DNA of 64,000 nt, taken from positions 30,528 through 94,527 of the forward strand of contig CAZYGI010000007.1 in NCBI GenBank assembly GCA_964647255.1, given 5' to 3'. How positions within the stretch are numbered: the first letter of the stretch is position 1; each line of letters begins with the position of its first letter. The DNA is from CAWJEL01 sp964647255. Lineage in GTDB: Bacteria > Chloroflexota > Anaerolineae > CG2-30-64-16. Under the pieces are notes generated by a model. The model was not told the origin of the DNA, did not search any database, and was given only the letters and a program-made list of their open reading frames with translations. A program made the position numbers and the translations under genes. Shown piece by piece: positions 8,799 through 20,081 of the stretch.

Positions 8799-9624
8799 GT
8801 GGGTTTTGAGAACTACACCTTGTATCGTTTGGCTATCTGGCTGGTGGCCCGTCTGCCGCAAGGTTTCGTTTTTTTCGTGGCAGGGCTCATCGCTGAACTG
8901 AATTTCGTCTTTGGTGTTCGCTCCCGGCGTGGCATCTATGCCAATCAAATGCGCGTTTTGCCTTCGGACACCGGTCGCTTCCAGCGGTGGCGTTGCGCTC
9001 GCGCAGCCTATCGAAACTTCGTCTGCTCGATCGTTGACTTCTTCCGTATCCCGCAAATGAACCCGGAGAACCTGGGACGCTTCGTGCGGGATGTCAGCGG
9101 TTGGGAGCACATCGAGGCGGCGATAGATGCGGGCAAAGGCGGCATTTTTGTGATGGTCCATATGGGAAGTTGGGAGTTGGGCTGCGCCTACCTGGGACTG
9201 CGCGGGGTGCCATTGACCGCTGTCGCGTTGCCACACCGGGACCCGCGCATTGACCGTATCTACCTCGAAAGCCGGCAGGCCTCCGGCATAGAGGTCGTGC
9301 CGGTGGGCGGAGCATTCCGGAAGTTGCAGAATGCCGTGGAACGCGGACGATTCATCGTGCTGGCCTCGGATCGAGATGTATCGGGGCGCGGCCCACGGCT
9401 GCCGTTCTTCGGCGCGGCCACGCGGATGCCGGTGGGACATGCCGCCTTAGCACTGAACACCGGGGCCTGGATCCTGCCGATGTGCATCTATCGTCTGCCC
9501 GATGGCCGCAGCTCCATCGAGATNNNNNNNNNNNNNNNNNNNNNNNNNNNNNNNNNNNNNNNNNNNNNNNCAGTGGGCTTCGTTCTTTGACCTGTGGCAT
9601 GCGACCGAGCTGCCGGTGGCGTGA
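8799..9624 (+). CDS. LpxL/HtrB-type acyltransferase (copy 2), interrupted by an assembly gap
   Basis: Paralogue of the preceding gene, with the same N-terminal layout and HMGSWE at residues 121-126, then SDRDVSGRGPRLPFFGAATRMP. It starts at GTG with GGAGGGAG upstream. Forty-seven Ns follow residue 241. After the gap the C-terminus QWASFFDLWHATELPVA and a TGA are present but in another frame relative to the start, so the gap length is not real. Copy 1 predicts about 99 missing bases. The gene is therefore probably intact in the organism. Confidence 0.82.
9524..9570. other. Assembly gap (47 N)
   Basis: A run of 47 undetermined bases inside the second acyltransferase gene. The frame change across it shows the length is an estimate. 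Confidence 0.99.
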
Positions 9625-9678
9625 CAGGTTTTGCAGCATGGGACACGCACGGCCGCCAAACCCTACTGAATTCCTGAC

Positions 9679-11133
<1,455 letters not shown>

Positions 11134-11146
11134 CATATCACTCCCG

Positions 11147-12451
11147 CTACGTCCGATAATGCCCGTTGATGCTCACATAATCATGGCTCAGATCGCACGT
11201 CCAGACCGTCGCCTGCCCGGCGCCCAGCCCCAGCGCCACCATCACCGTGATCTCCGGCCCGGCGAAGATCGCGCTGGCCGCGTCCTCCGAATACGCCAAC
11301 GGCTGCCCGGCGCGCACCAACTGCAGCGCGTCCCCGCGCCCGGCCCCTGCCGCGATCCACAGATCCGCCCTGGTCGGCGCCACCGCGGCGCCGGAATAGC
11401 CCACCGCGGCCAGGATGCGGCCCCAGTTGGCATCGCCTCCGTAGAACGCGGTCTTCACCAGCGGTGAGTTGGCCACTGCCTTGGCCGCGACCCGCGCGTC
11501 GGCATTGGACGCAGCGCCTTCGATGCGCACCGTGATGAACTTCGTCGCACCCTCGCCGTCGCGCACGATCTGCTGCGCCAGGTCAGTGCAGAGCGAGGTC
11601 AGGGCTGAAGCGAAGACCGAGAGCGCGGTTGAGGTTAAGGCTGGTGATGAAAGCGTTTCATCCGCGTTCATCTGATTCGTCAGCGTCACACCGCACCCGC
11701 GGCCGCCGCGGGTGGGTGCAGGTGTCTGCGACCCATTTTCGGAGCCAGCAGTCCAGCCAGACGCGCCGTTCGCGAGCACAAGCACGGTGTCGTTCGTGGA
11801 CATGTCGCCGTCCACGCTGATGCAGTTAAAGCTGACGTCCACGGCCGCGCGCAGCATCGCGGCCAGGGCCGCCGGCTCGACCGCGGCGTCGGTGACGATG
11901 ACGGAGAGCATGGTCGCCATGTTCGGATGGATCATTCCGGCGCCCTTGCACATGCCGAACAGCCGCGCGCCGCCGGCCTCCCGAAATGCAACCTTGGGCC
12001 GGGTGTCGGTGGTCAGGATGGCGCGCGCCGCGGCCTCCCACCCGGCCGATGCGAGCTCACCGGCTGCCTGTCCGAGCCCGGCGGCGATCTTGTCCATCGG
12101 CAGCCGCGGCCCGATCACGCCGGTGGACATCACTGCGCAACTGCGCGGCGGCAGGCCCAGGCTGGTCTCTGCACGGGCGGCCATCTCGGCCGCATCGGCC
12201 AGGCCGGCTTCGCCCGTGCAGGCGTTGGCGCACCCCGCGTTGATCGCCACCGCGCGCATCCCGCCCGCATTCTCCTCCAGCAGCGCGCGGTCATACAGCA
12301 CCGGCGCGGCCGGGAACGCGTTTCGTGTGAAGACCGCGGCCGCGCTGCAGGGCCGCTCGCTCACAACGACCGCCAGATCGCCCGCGCCGGTCTTTTTGAT
12401 CCCGGCCGCAATGCCGGAGAAGGTGAAGCCTAGTGGGAGGTGGTTGTTCAT
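11147..12451 (-). CDS. argJ: Glutamate N-acetyltransferase / amino-acid N-acetyltransferase ArgJ
   Basis: Ornithine acetyltransferase that recycles the acetyl group from N-acetylornithine to glutamate. The autoproteolytic site is visible in MIHPNMATMLSV, with the nucleophile at Thr180, and IVRDGEGATKF follows at about 295-305. Residues about 231-280, between NDTVLVLANGASG and LTSLCTDLAQQ, form an insertion of about 45 residues rich in Gly, Ser and Thr whose DNA includes repeated TTCATC-type words. The start at 12451 is preferred over an upstream in-frame ATG because the protein family begins there. A palindromic repeat separates it from argG. Confidence 0.95.
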   Translation of the reverse strand: MNNHLPLGFTFSGIAAGIKKTGAGDLAVVVSERPCSAAAVFTRNAFPAAPVLYDRALLEENAGGMRAVAINAGCANACTGEAGLADAAEMAARAETSLGLPPRSCAVMSTGVIGPRLPMDKIAAGLGQAAGELASAGWEAAARAILTTDTRPKVAFREAGGARLFGMCKGAGMIHPNMATMLSVIVTDAAVEPAALAAMLRAAVDVSFNCISVDGDMSTNDTVLVLANGASGWTAGSENGSQTPAPTRGGRGCGVTLTNQMNADETLSSPALTSTALSVFASALTSLCTDLAQQIVRDGEGATKFITVRIEGAASNADARVAAKAVANSPLVKTAFYGGDANWGRILAAVGYSGAAVAPTRADLWIAAGAGRGDALQLVRAGQPLAYSEDAASAIFAGPEITVMVALGLGAGQATVWTCDLSHDYVSINGHYRT

Positions 12452-12466
12452 GAGTTCTGTCCTGGG

Positions 12467-12541
12467 ATGGGCGAGGAAACCAGGAAACAAGTAGACAAGG
12501 AAACGAGTGGGCCTGCTTGTCTACTTGTCCCCTTCGCCCAT
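12467..12541. repeat. Palindromic short-repeat element between argG and argJ
   Basis: Nested inverted repeats: 12467-12474 with 12534-12541 (ATGGGCGA) and 12487-12499 with 12516-12528 (ACAAGTAGACAAG), with AGGAAAC repeated three times between. The whole 75 bp fills the gap between the argG stop and the argJ start region. Confidence 0.75.
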
Positions 12542-12542
12542 A

Positions 12543-13808
<1,266 letters not shown>

Positions 13809-13886
13809 AGGTGACTCCTTAATGATATTTGCTGCGGGTTGCTGGGCGGCAAAGCCGTCCAGCAACCCGCTCCTTAGAATTATCCG

Positions 13887-14921
13887 TTACTTGCTAACCG
13901 TCAGACTGATGACATCCCGCAGCATCGCGCCGGCGGTCGGCACGGGGCCGCGCTCGTCCACTTTGAATTGTTGCAGCCCCATGATATCGGTGTCGAAGAC
14001 GATTCCCATCTCCCAGCCGCTCACTCCGGCAAGGAAATCTCCCGCGGGCAGCCACTCTGGCTCAACAGAAAGGGCGTATCGGCCGTCCGCGCCGCGTTCG
14101 GCCCGGGCGACGAGCTTGGGCGTCAGCCCACGCGCCGCACGCTCCTGAATCTCGGCCGGCGTGATCCCGGTGATGCCAAGCACCGGCCGCACATCCGCCA
14201 AAGTAGCCGGCTGGCGCAGGATGCTGTTTGCGATGATCACCAGCTTGTTGGCGGTGTCCCAGCCCTCCACATCCAGTCCGGGATCCGCCTCGGCGATGCC
14301 GTCGAGCTGGGCCTCACGCAGCGCCTGGGCGTAATCGCCGCCCGCCGCCATCGCGGCCAGGATGGAGTTGCTCGTGGAGTTGAAGATGCCGCCAACCGAG
14401 CGGATGTCACACGCGGCCAGATCGCGCTGGCCGATATTGACCACCGGCAGCGCGCCGCAGACGGTGGCGCTGTATCCCAAGCCGACCCCGGCCGCGTTGG
14501 CCGCAGCCTCGATCTCACCAAACGCGTGCACCAGCGGCCCCTTGTTTGCCAACACCACATCCATCCCGCGGCCGATGGCAAGGCGGACGCAGGTCAAGCC
14601 GGGTTGTCCTGTCTTGAGATTCACCGCCGAGGCCTCGAGCAACAAATCCGCCTCGACCGCCGCCACCATCTCAGGCGCGGACATCCCGGGCGTGCAGCCG
14701 GGATAAGTCAGCAGCGGTTTGCCAGCGCTCTTGTGTGCGCGCAAAGCGGCAGGGTTCAGCCCGGCGGGATTCAGCGCCGCGGACGATGAATCCGCAACGC
14801 CGGTGAGGACCAGCTCCAGGCCGTGGCGATCCCGCAGCAGATCAGCCTTTGTCAGCATCAAATCGAGGAAGGCTCGTCCAACATTGCCGAGCCCAACCAG
14901 GGCAAGCCGAACCGTACGCAT
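13887..14921 (-). CDS. hom: Homoserine dehydrogenase (no ACT domain)
   Basis: 344 residues of the homoserine dehydrogenase family, NAD(P)-dependent reduction of aspartate semialdehyde. The Rossmann start ALVGLGNVGR, the substrate-channel block GIFNSTSNSIL and the signature EADPGLDVEGWDTANKLVI are present. The C-terminal ACT regulatory domain found in longer forms is missing, so no allosteric threonine control is expected. The ATG at 14921 is chosen over GTG at 14930 for its GGAG 8 nt upstream. Its place inside an arginine operon is unusual; both pathways draw on aspartate and the product could also supply tdh/kbl substrate, but that link is inference. Confidence 0.85.
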   Translation of the reverse strand: MRTVRLALVGLGNVGRAFLDLMLTKADLLRDRHGLELVLTGVADSSSAALNPAGLNPAALRAHKSAGKPLLTYPGCTPGMSAPEMVAAVEADLLLEASAVNLKTGQPGLTCVRLAIGRGMDVVLANKGPLVHAFGEIEAAANAAGVGLGYSATVCGALPVVNIGQRDLAACDIRSVGGIFNSTSNSILAAMAAGGDYAQALREAQLDGIAEADPGLDVEGWDTANKLVIIANSILRQPATLADVRPVLGITGITPAEIQERAARGLTPKLVARAERGADGRYALSVEPEWLPAGDFLAGVSGWEMGIVFDTDIMGLQQFKVDERGPVPTAGAMLRDVISLTVSK

Positions 14922-14953
14922 CTTGTTCACTCCGTTTCGTGCTTCGTTTAGCT

Positions 14954-15511
14954 CTAGGCCCGCACCTGCTGCCGCTGCTGCAAGCCGAGCTTGAGCCCCT
15001 GCCAGAGCTCCTGACTGACCTCAGGTGCGATCGGCCTCAGCGCCTCGGCCTCGGTCAGGTTCATCAGCACGGCAATCTCATCACACGCATCAAACTTCGG
15101 GCAATAGATGCACTCGTGCCAAATCTTGGTCGAGATCGCCCACCGATCCACAGTGACAAAACCGCACCGGTTGAAGAAGGCTTCGGTCAAGGTGAGCGCG
15201 CAGATTTGCTCGTAGCCGTCTTGCCGTGCCCGCTCGACCAAGGCCGCCACCAGCCGCTTGCCCAACCCGGTGTTGCGATACTCCGGCGCAACGGCCAACG
15301 ATCGGAGCTCCGTCAGCCGCGGGGTCAACTCGACGTTCGATCCGCAGCCGGCGATGCGCCCCTCATGCTCGGCAACCAGGAACCAGCGCAGCACGCGGCC
15401 GATCTGTTCCGCCGTGCGCGGCAGCATCAGATTCTCCGCCGCGTAGCGATTGACGATGTGCAAGATGCCCTCGACATCGGCCTGGGTCGCCGCCCGGATC
15501 GTGATCTCCAT
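14954..15511 (-). CDS. argA: Short-form N-acetylglutamate synthase (GNAT family)
   Basis: 185 residues. The GNAT acetyl-CoA loop is LRSLAVAPEYRNTGLGKRL, and the C-terminal signature KIWHECIYCPKFDACDEIAV is the mark of the stand-alone NAGS type also found fused to ArgH in some marine gammaproteobacteria. It lacks the amino-acid kinase domain of classical ArgA, so feedback by arginine through that domain is absent. The ATG at 15511 has GGAG 6 nt upstream. It lies between argD and hom, giving the operon its own anaplerotic source of N-acetylglutamate next to ArgJ. Confidence 0.88.
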   Translation of the reverse strand: MEITIRAATQADVEGILHIVNRYAAENLMLPRTAEQIGRVLRWFLVAEHEGRIAGCGSNVELTPRLTELRSLAVAPEYRNTGLGKRLVAALVERARQDGYEQICALTLTEAFFNRCGFVTVDRWAISTKIWHECIYCPKFDACDEIAVLMNLTEAEALRPIAPEVSQELWQGLKLGLQQRQQVRA

Positions 15512-15535
15512 CCCTTGCTCCACCGTGCGCACGTC

Positions 15536-16726
15536 TTAACGTTCCAGCGTCATCAGCACTGCGCTCAGCCGCTCGACCAGCAAATCAATCTCCTCGCGCG
15601 TGATCACCAGCGGCGGAACGAGGCGCAGCGTATTCGGGCCGGCGTTCACCAGCAGCAGGCCATACCGGTAGCCCGCGTTCACCACATCGGCGGCCGGCAC
15701 ATCCAGGTCCGCGCCGACCATCAGCCCTTTGCCGCGCACTGCAAGGATATGCGGCGAGTTGATCTCCTCGAGCCGTTCTTTCAGATACGCGCCTTTGGCC
15801 GCCACATCCGCCAGGAACGCAGGTTGCGAGACGCGCGCCAGCACCGCCTCGGCCACCGCTGCGACCAACGGACCGGCGGCGAAGGTGCTGCCGTGATCAC
15901 CGGGGTGCATCACATCGGCCACCGCCTGCGTCATCAGCACCGCGCCCATCGGCAGCCCACCGCCCAACGGTTTGGCGATTGTCATCAAGTCGGGCGTGAC
16001 GTCACAGCCCTGGTAGGCCCACAGCGTGCCGGTCCGGCCCAACCCGCATTGGACTTCGTCAAAAATCAGCAGGGCATGGCGCCGATCGCAGGCTTCGCGC
16101 AGCGCCGCGAGGAACTTCGGTGCGGCCGGATACACGCCCCCCTCGCCCTGCACCGGCTCGACGATCACCGCGCACACGTCGTCGCCGATCGCCGCGGTCG
16201 CGGCGACCGGCTCGTTGAACGGCGCGATGCGGACACCGGGCAGGAGGGGGCGGAACGGCGCCTGATACTTCTCCCGCGGGGTCGCCGCCAGCGCACCGAA
16301 CGTCCGACCGTGAAAAGCGCCCGTGAAGGCCACGATGGCGTGTTTCTCCAGGCCGAAATGGTCGTGCGCCCATTTGCGGGCAAACTTGAACGCCCCCTCG
16401 TTCGCCTCGGCCCCGGAATTGCAGAAAAACGCCCGGTCGGCGAAGCTGGTCTCGCACAGCTTCTGCGCCAACCGGGCGTGCGGCGCCGTGTGGTACAGGT
16501 TGGAAACATGCCACAGCTTGCCGGCCTGCGCCGTCAGCGCCGCCACCAGGCCCGGGTCCGCATGCCCCAGCGCGTTCACCGCGATCCCGGCCACGCAATC
16601 GAGATAGGCGTTGCCATCAGTGTCATACACCCAGCAGCCCTGGCCGTGATCCAACACGAACGGCGCGCGGGCATAGGTGCCGAGAAGGAATTGTTGTTCA
16701 AGGGAGATGACTTCTTCAGTTGACAT
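15536..16726 (-). CDS. argD: Acetylornithine aminotransferase
   Basis: 396-residue class III PLP transaminase converting N-acetylglutamate semialdehyde to N-acetylornithine. Visible motifs are FFCNSGAEANEGAFKFAR, LIFDEVQCGLGRTGTLWAYQ and TIAKPLGGGLPMGAVL with the PLP lysine. Length is typical. The ATG at 16726 has GGAG 8 nt upstream. In the operon it follows argB after a gap holding a heptamer tandem repeat. Confidence 0.96.
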   Translation of the reverse strand: MSTEEVISLEQQFLLGTYARAPFVLDHGQGCWVYDTDGNAYLDCVAGIAVNALGHADPGLVAALTAQAGKLWHVSNLYHTAPHARLAQKLCETSFADRAFFCNSGAEANEGAFKFARKWAHDHFGLEKHAIVAFTGAFHGRTFGALAATPREKYQAPFRPLLPGVRIAPFNEPVAATAAIGDDVCAVIVEPVQGEGGVYPAAPKFLAALREACDRRHALLIFDEVQCGLGRTGTLWAYQGCDVTPDLMTIAKPLGGGLPMGAVLMTQAVADVMHPGDHGSTFAAGPLVAAVAEAVLARVSQPAFLADVAAKGAYLKERLEEINSPHILAVRGKGLMVGADLDVPAADVVNAGYRYGLLLVNAGPNTLRLVPPLVITREEIDLLVERLSAVLMTLER

Positions 16727-16780
16727 GAGAGTTGCTCCGATTATGACGAAGGACAAAAGGTCAACGACGGACAATGCCCC

Positions 16781-16815
16781 GCTCTACGCTCCACGCTCCA
16801 CGCTCTACGCTCCAC
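16781..16815. repeat. Heptamer tandem repeat (GCTCYAC)5 overlapping the argB stop
   Basis: Five perfect-phase 7-bp units: GCTCTAC, GCTCCAC, GCTCCAC, GCTCTAC, GCTCCAC. The argB stop codon (16805-16807) lies inside the fourth unit, and the last argB codons are repeat sequence. Confidence 0.9.
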
Positions 16816-17578
16816 GCACCACCGCCGTCCCCTCACCGCGCGCCAGCCCATCCAGATCGGTGATGACCGCCTGGTAGACCCCCCTGTCCACCGCCTCGGT
16901 GGCGGAGCGGACTTTCGGGATCATCCCGCCGGTGATGTGCCCCTCGGCGATCAATGCTTCGATCTGGCCGACCGAAAGGGCCCGCATCAGCCTGCCCGCC
17001 ACCTGCACGCCCGGCACATTGCTCACGAAAATCAGCCGCGCCGCTTCCACCGCCTGCGCTACACTGGCCGCCACGTGATCGGCGTTGACATTGTAGGTCA
17101 GACCATCTTCTCCGAGCGAGACCGGCGAGATGACGGGGGTGATCCCCAGGTCAAGCAGTTGCAGCAGCGCCTCGCCGTTGACGGCTTCGACTCGGCCCAC
17201 ACGGCCCAGGTCGAAGCCTTCCACCGTGAGGGGCGTGGCGCGCACCAGGCCCATATCCACCCCGCTGAGGCCGAGCGCATCCACGCCGCCTACCACCAAC
17301 CAGCGCACCAATCGGGTGTTCACCGTCCCGTTAAGCACCATCTCGACCAGGCGCAGGCTCTCGACGCTGGTGGCGCGCAGGCCCTGAACCGTCACGAACG
17401 GCACATCGAGCCGGCCGTGCAGGTCGGCGATCTCCTTGCCGCCGCCGTGCACGATGATCACCGCATATTCTGCCCGCAGCTTCTTCACCGCGGCCACAAA
17501 CCCCGCGAGAAACGCTTCGTCCTCGACCTGGTTGCCGCCGATCTTGAGGACAAGGATAGGGTTATCGGTTGTATTCAT
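16805..17578 (-). CDS. argB: Acetylglutamate kinase
   Basis: 257 residues, amino-acid kinase family, phosphorylating N-acetylglutamate. The N-terminal LVLKIGGNQ and VIIVHGGGKEI glycine loops and NVNADHVAASVAQA are present. It is shorter than the usual 280-300 residues of arginine-feedback-sensitive forms, and I do not see the extra N-terminal helix of those enzymes, so it may be arginine-insensitive. The final residues RGA and the stop come from a heptamer repeat. The ATG at 17578 has AGGAG 6 nt upstream. Confidence 0.95.
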   Translation of the reverse strand: MNTTDNPILVLKIGGNQVEDEAFLAGFVAAVKKLRAEYAVIIVHGGGKEIADLHGRLDVPFVTVQGLRATSVESLRLVEMVLNGTVNTRLVRWLVVGGVDALGLSGVDMGLVRATPLTVEGFDLGRVGRVEAVNGEALLQLLDLGITPVISPVSLGEDGLTYNVNADHVAASVAQAVEAARLIFVSNVPGVQVAGRLMRALSVGQIEALIAEGHITGGMIPKVRSATEAVDRGVYQAVITDLDGLARGEGTAVVRGA

Positions 17579-17666
17579 GTCCCGCTCCTGAAAACATGAC
17601 GAGTGCCCCGCCACGAGTGGGTCTGTAGCGGCGCGGCCAGCGCGCTTGCTCATTTCTCGTTACCCG

Positions 17667-18719
17667 TCACATCAGCCCCGTGCTCTCCGGCAGCCCGAAC
17701 ATCAGGTTCATATTCTGCACCGCCTGGCCCGAAGCACCCTTGCCCAGGTTGTCAATGCTGGATGTGACGATCATCGTGCGACTATCAGGCACGAAGGCCA
17801 GGCCGATAGCGCAGGTGTTAGTGTGTGCGGTGTGGCCGAAAGTAGCGACCTGGCCCGCGGGCAGCACATAGGTCAGTGGCTCGTCCGCGTACATGGTGAC
17901 ATAGCGCTCCCGCACCTCTGCTTCCCCCACGCCCTCCGGCAGGGTCACATAGATCGTGGAAAGCATCCCCCGGCTGACGGGAACCAGGTGCGGCGAAAAG
18001 ATGAGCTGCCAATGGGCAGGTGGAGCGTGGAACTCGGGGATCGGGGAGCCGCCATCCGCCATCCGCAGTTCCTGCTCCATCTCCGGGATATGCCGGTGGG
18101 CGCGGCCGATGCTGTAGGGGCTCAGGTTCTCGTTGGCTTCCACGAAATGCGTCTTGAGCGAAGGGGATCGTCCTGCGCCGGAGACGCCCGACTTACTGTC
18201 CGCGATGACCGTGCCGGAGATCCAGCCGGCTTTCGCCAGCGGCGCCAGGCCCAAGATGATGCTGGTGGGATAGCAGCCCGGATTAGCGACCAACCCGGCC
18301 GCAGCGATTTCGCTGCGGTGGAGCTCCGGCAGGCCGTAAACCGCCGCGGCCAGCAAGTCGGCGTAATGATGGGGATGGCCGTACCAGTGGGCATAAATCG
18401 CAGCGTCGCGCAGCCGGAAATCTGCGCTCAGGTCAATGGCCCGGACACGGGCCCGACGCGCCGCTGCGATGTGCTGCTGCGCCGCCACATGCGGCAGGCA
18501 GCAGAAGACCAGATCCACGGCGCCGAAGTCCGCATCCGCCGAGGCCACCAGCGTGTGGCGCCCCACGGCAGGCGGCACCGCGAAGACATCCCCAAATCGC
18601 TGGCCCGCGGATTGCTCCGACGTCAACCAGACGACCTCTGCGGCCGCATGCCGTTGGAGCAGCCGGAGCAGTTCCAGCCCCGTGTAGCCGGTTGCCCCAA
18701 GAATGCCGATCTTTATCAT
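17667..18719 (-). CDS. argC: N-acetyl-gamma-glutamyl-phosphate reductase
   Basis: 350 residues, NADPH-dependent reduction of acetylglutamyl phosphate. The Rossmann loop GILGATGYTG starts at residue 5, the catalytic Cys149 is in ANPGCYPTS, and AHRHIPEMEQEL and the C-terminal IDNLGKGASGQAVQNMNLM are typical. Residues about 220-237 (between EMEQELRM and LIFSPHLVP) are an insertion whose DNA contains CCATCCG twice in tandem. It is the first structural gene of the operon and follows an attenuator hairpin by about 20 nt. Confidence 0.96.
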   Translation of the reverse strand: MIKIGILGATGYTGLELLRLLQRHAAAEVVWLTSEQSAGQRFGDVFAVPPAVGRHTLVASADADFGAVDLVFCCLPHVAAQQHIAAARRARVRAIDLSADFRLRDAAIYAHWYGHPHHYADLLAAAVYGLPELHRSEIAAAGLVANPGCYPTSIILGLAPLAKAGWISGTVIADSKSGVSGAGRSPSLKTHFVEANENLSPYSIGRAHRHIPEMEQELRMADGGSPIPEFHAPPAHWQLIFSPHLVPVSRGMLSTIYVTLPEGVGEAEVRERYVTMYADEPLTYVLPAGQVATFGHTAHTNTCAIGLAFVPDSRTMIVTSSIDNLGKGASGQAVQNMNLMFGLPESTGLM

Positions 18720-18737
18720 GTCGTTCGTACTCCAAAC

Positions 18738-18768
18738 AAAAAACCAGCACCCGATCTTGGGTGCTGGT
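18738..18768 (-). terminator. Attenuator terminator of the arginine operon
   Basis: A perfect 10-bp stem (18768-18759 with 18752-18743, ACCAGCACCC/GGGTGCTGGT), 6-nt loop and six Ts on the minus strand. It lies between a leader peptide and argC, about 20 nt before the argC start, so it must be bypassed for operon expression. A competing pairing exists with 18817-18808 (see the leader peptide entry). Confidence 0.9.
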
Positions 18769-18818
18769 CTGCCTGTGTCTGCCTTAGTCGCTCGGCTGGC
18801 GCGCTTTCCCCGATCGGT

Positions 18819-18869
18819 CTATCCCGCTTGCATCGGACGACGACGAGGAAAACGCAGGTAAAACGCCAT
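18819..18869 (-). CDS. Arginine-rich leader peptide MAFYLRFPRRRPMQAG
   Basis: 16 codons with four CGT arginine codons, three of them consecutive (codons 9-11). GGAG lies 7 nt upstream of the ATG. The TAG stop is followed at once by CCGATCGGGG (18817-18808), which can pair with GATCGG in the attenuator loop and 3' arm and with CCC in the 5' arm (about 9 bp with a 2-nt bulge). That gives the classic logic: stalling at Arg codons leaves this segment free to form an antiterminator, while a ribosome at the stop masks it and the terminator forms. The mechanism is inferred from sequence. Confidence 0.82.
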   Translation of the reverse strand: MAFYLRFPRRRPMQAG

Positions 18870-18931
18870 TTTGATACTCCGAACGTTAGCTATGCTTCTG
18901 GCCGCTGACCGTGCCATCTTTTCGAGGCGAA

Positions 18932-18960
18932 AGTCTAGCACAGGTCCCGGGGGATGTCAA
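18932..18960 (-). promoter_or_regulatory. Promoter of the arginine operon
   Basis: -35 TTGACA (18955-18960), 17-nt spacer ending TGTGC, -10 TAGACT (18932-18937) with extended-TG. The expected start near 18925 gives a leader of about 205 nt that contains the leader peptide and attenuator. No ARG-box palindrome for ArgR was recognised. Confidence 0.8.
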
Positions 18961-18969
18961 AAGCGTAAC

Positions 18970-19974
18970 CTAGTGGATGTCGCCCACTTTGAACGTCCAG
19001 GTGTAACTCTTGCCATCCACTGTGAGTGACACGGTGTAGCTCGTGTTGGCGGTCAACGCAGCACGCGGGATCAGTACGATGGCGTCGCGCGGGTTCAGAA
19101 GCGCGCGGCCGAGATCTTGCAAAGAGCCGTCGGCATTGCGATAGGTGGACTCGGTAAACATGCAGCTTTCGAGCGGCGTCCCCGGCTCGGCGGTCTTCAC
19201 GATGGAGTATGCAGTGACGCTTGGCGTCTTGCTGCCATCACCCATCTGGACGACGATCGGCAATCCGGTGGGGAGCTGATACCCTGGGCACGCGGATAAA
19301 GGGCTGGGCGTCTCGGCCCAGATGAGCATGCGCAGGGGCACGGTCGCACCATCGCCAGGCCACATGAGCGGGAAGCGCGTGCCGGTCGCGAGCTGCATCG
19401 CTCGGCCACGCATGATGTCCACCACCGCGGCCATCCGATAGCCGGGACCGGACTCCCGGTAGCTGCCGAAGCCGGTTGACTGGAGATGCGGGTCCAAGAT
19501 GCCGAGGGCATGAAATGGCGCCACCATCCACGTATCAATCGCCCACTGGTCAGAGACGGTCAGCGCCGAGCCGGCGATTAAGTTGCTGGATTTGGCCGCC
19601 GTCGCACCTTCGACTGTGTACCACGGGTTGCCGGCGTTTTCTGAGTGATCGAGCACATCGTTTTTGACGATGTAGCGCGCATGCTTGGCACAGCCATCAC
19701 TCCACTCGCTGTTTTCCGTAAGCGGCGCAAGCTGCGCTAATCCGCGGTACGCATTGATCCGCGCCAACCAGGCCACGGGAAACACGGAGGATGGTGCGAC
19801 CGGGTTGCCGCTGCCCAGCGGCAAGTAGGTCCTGAAGGGCTTGCCAGCCTGGGAAGCCGTTGGATCGGCGCTCTGCGCGGCGACAAATTGCGGCCGCGCA
19901 AAAAACATAAGACAAATCAACACCAGGCAGGCCGTCTGCCATCCAACCTGTACGAAACTCCGATGCCTGAACAT
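18970..19974 (-). CDS. Secreted CAP-domain (SCP-like) protein
   Basis: 334 residues. The N-terminus is a signal peptide (basic start, hydrophobic stretch to about 33, then AQSADPT). A CAP/SCP domain follows, visible as NAYRGLAQLAPLTENSEWSDGCAKHARYIV...DHSE at about 70-130, with His residues typical of the CAP cavity. The C-terminal third is beta-rich and ends in a small Ig-like segment (TANTSYTVSLTVDGKSYTWTF). The molecular role of bacterial CAP proteins is poorly known. It is divergent from the RNase J gene. The start is set at the signal-peptide Met; the upstream in-frame extension has no signal character. Confidence 0.82.
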   Translation of the reverse strand: MFRHRSFVQVGWQTACLVLICLMFFARPQFVAAQSADPTASQAGKPFRTYLPLGSGNPVAPSSVFPVAWLARINAYRGLAQLAPLTENSEWSDGCAKHARYIVKNDVLDHSENAGNPWYTVEGATAAKSSNLIAGSALTVSDQWAIDTWMVAPFHALGILDPHLQSTGFGSYRESGPGYRMAAVVDIMRGRAMQLATGTRFPLMWPGDGATVPLRMLIWAETPSPLSACPGYQLPTGLPIVVQMGDGSKTPSVTAYSIVKTAEPGTPLESCMFTESTYRNADGSLQDLGRALLNPRDAIVLIPRAALTANTSYTVSLTVDGKSYTWTFKVGDIH

Positions 19975-20081
19975 ACGCTGTGATTCCCTACCTGCCGGCG
20001 ACTGCTGGCTTGTCTCCGGTCGAATCGAATGCCCTGACCAGGGCCGGAAGACGGATGATAGAGTATCGCAAGACACCCTGT

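Noticed and set aside
14849..16723. Plus-strand open frame of about 620 codons opposite NAGS and argD
   Set aside because: It crosses the boundary of two well-supported minus-strand genes and its translation is His/Arg/Gln-rich shadow sequence.
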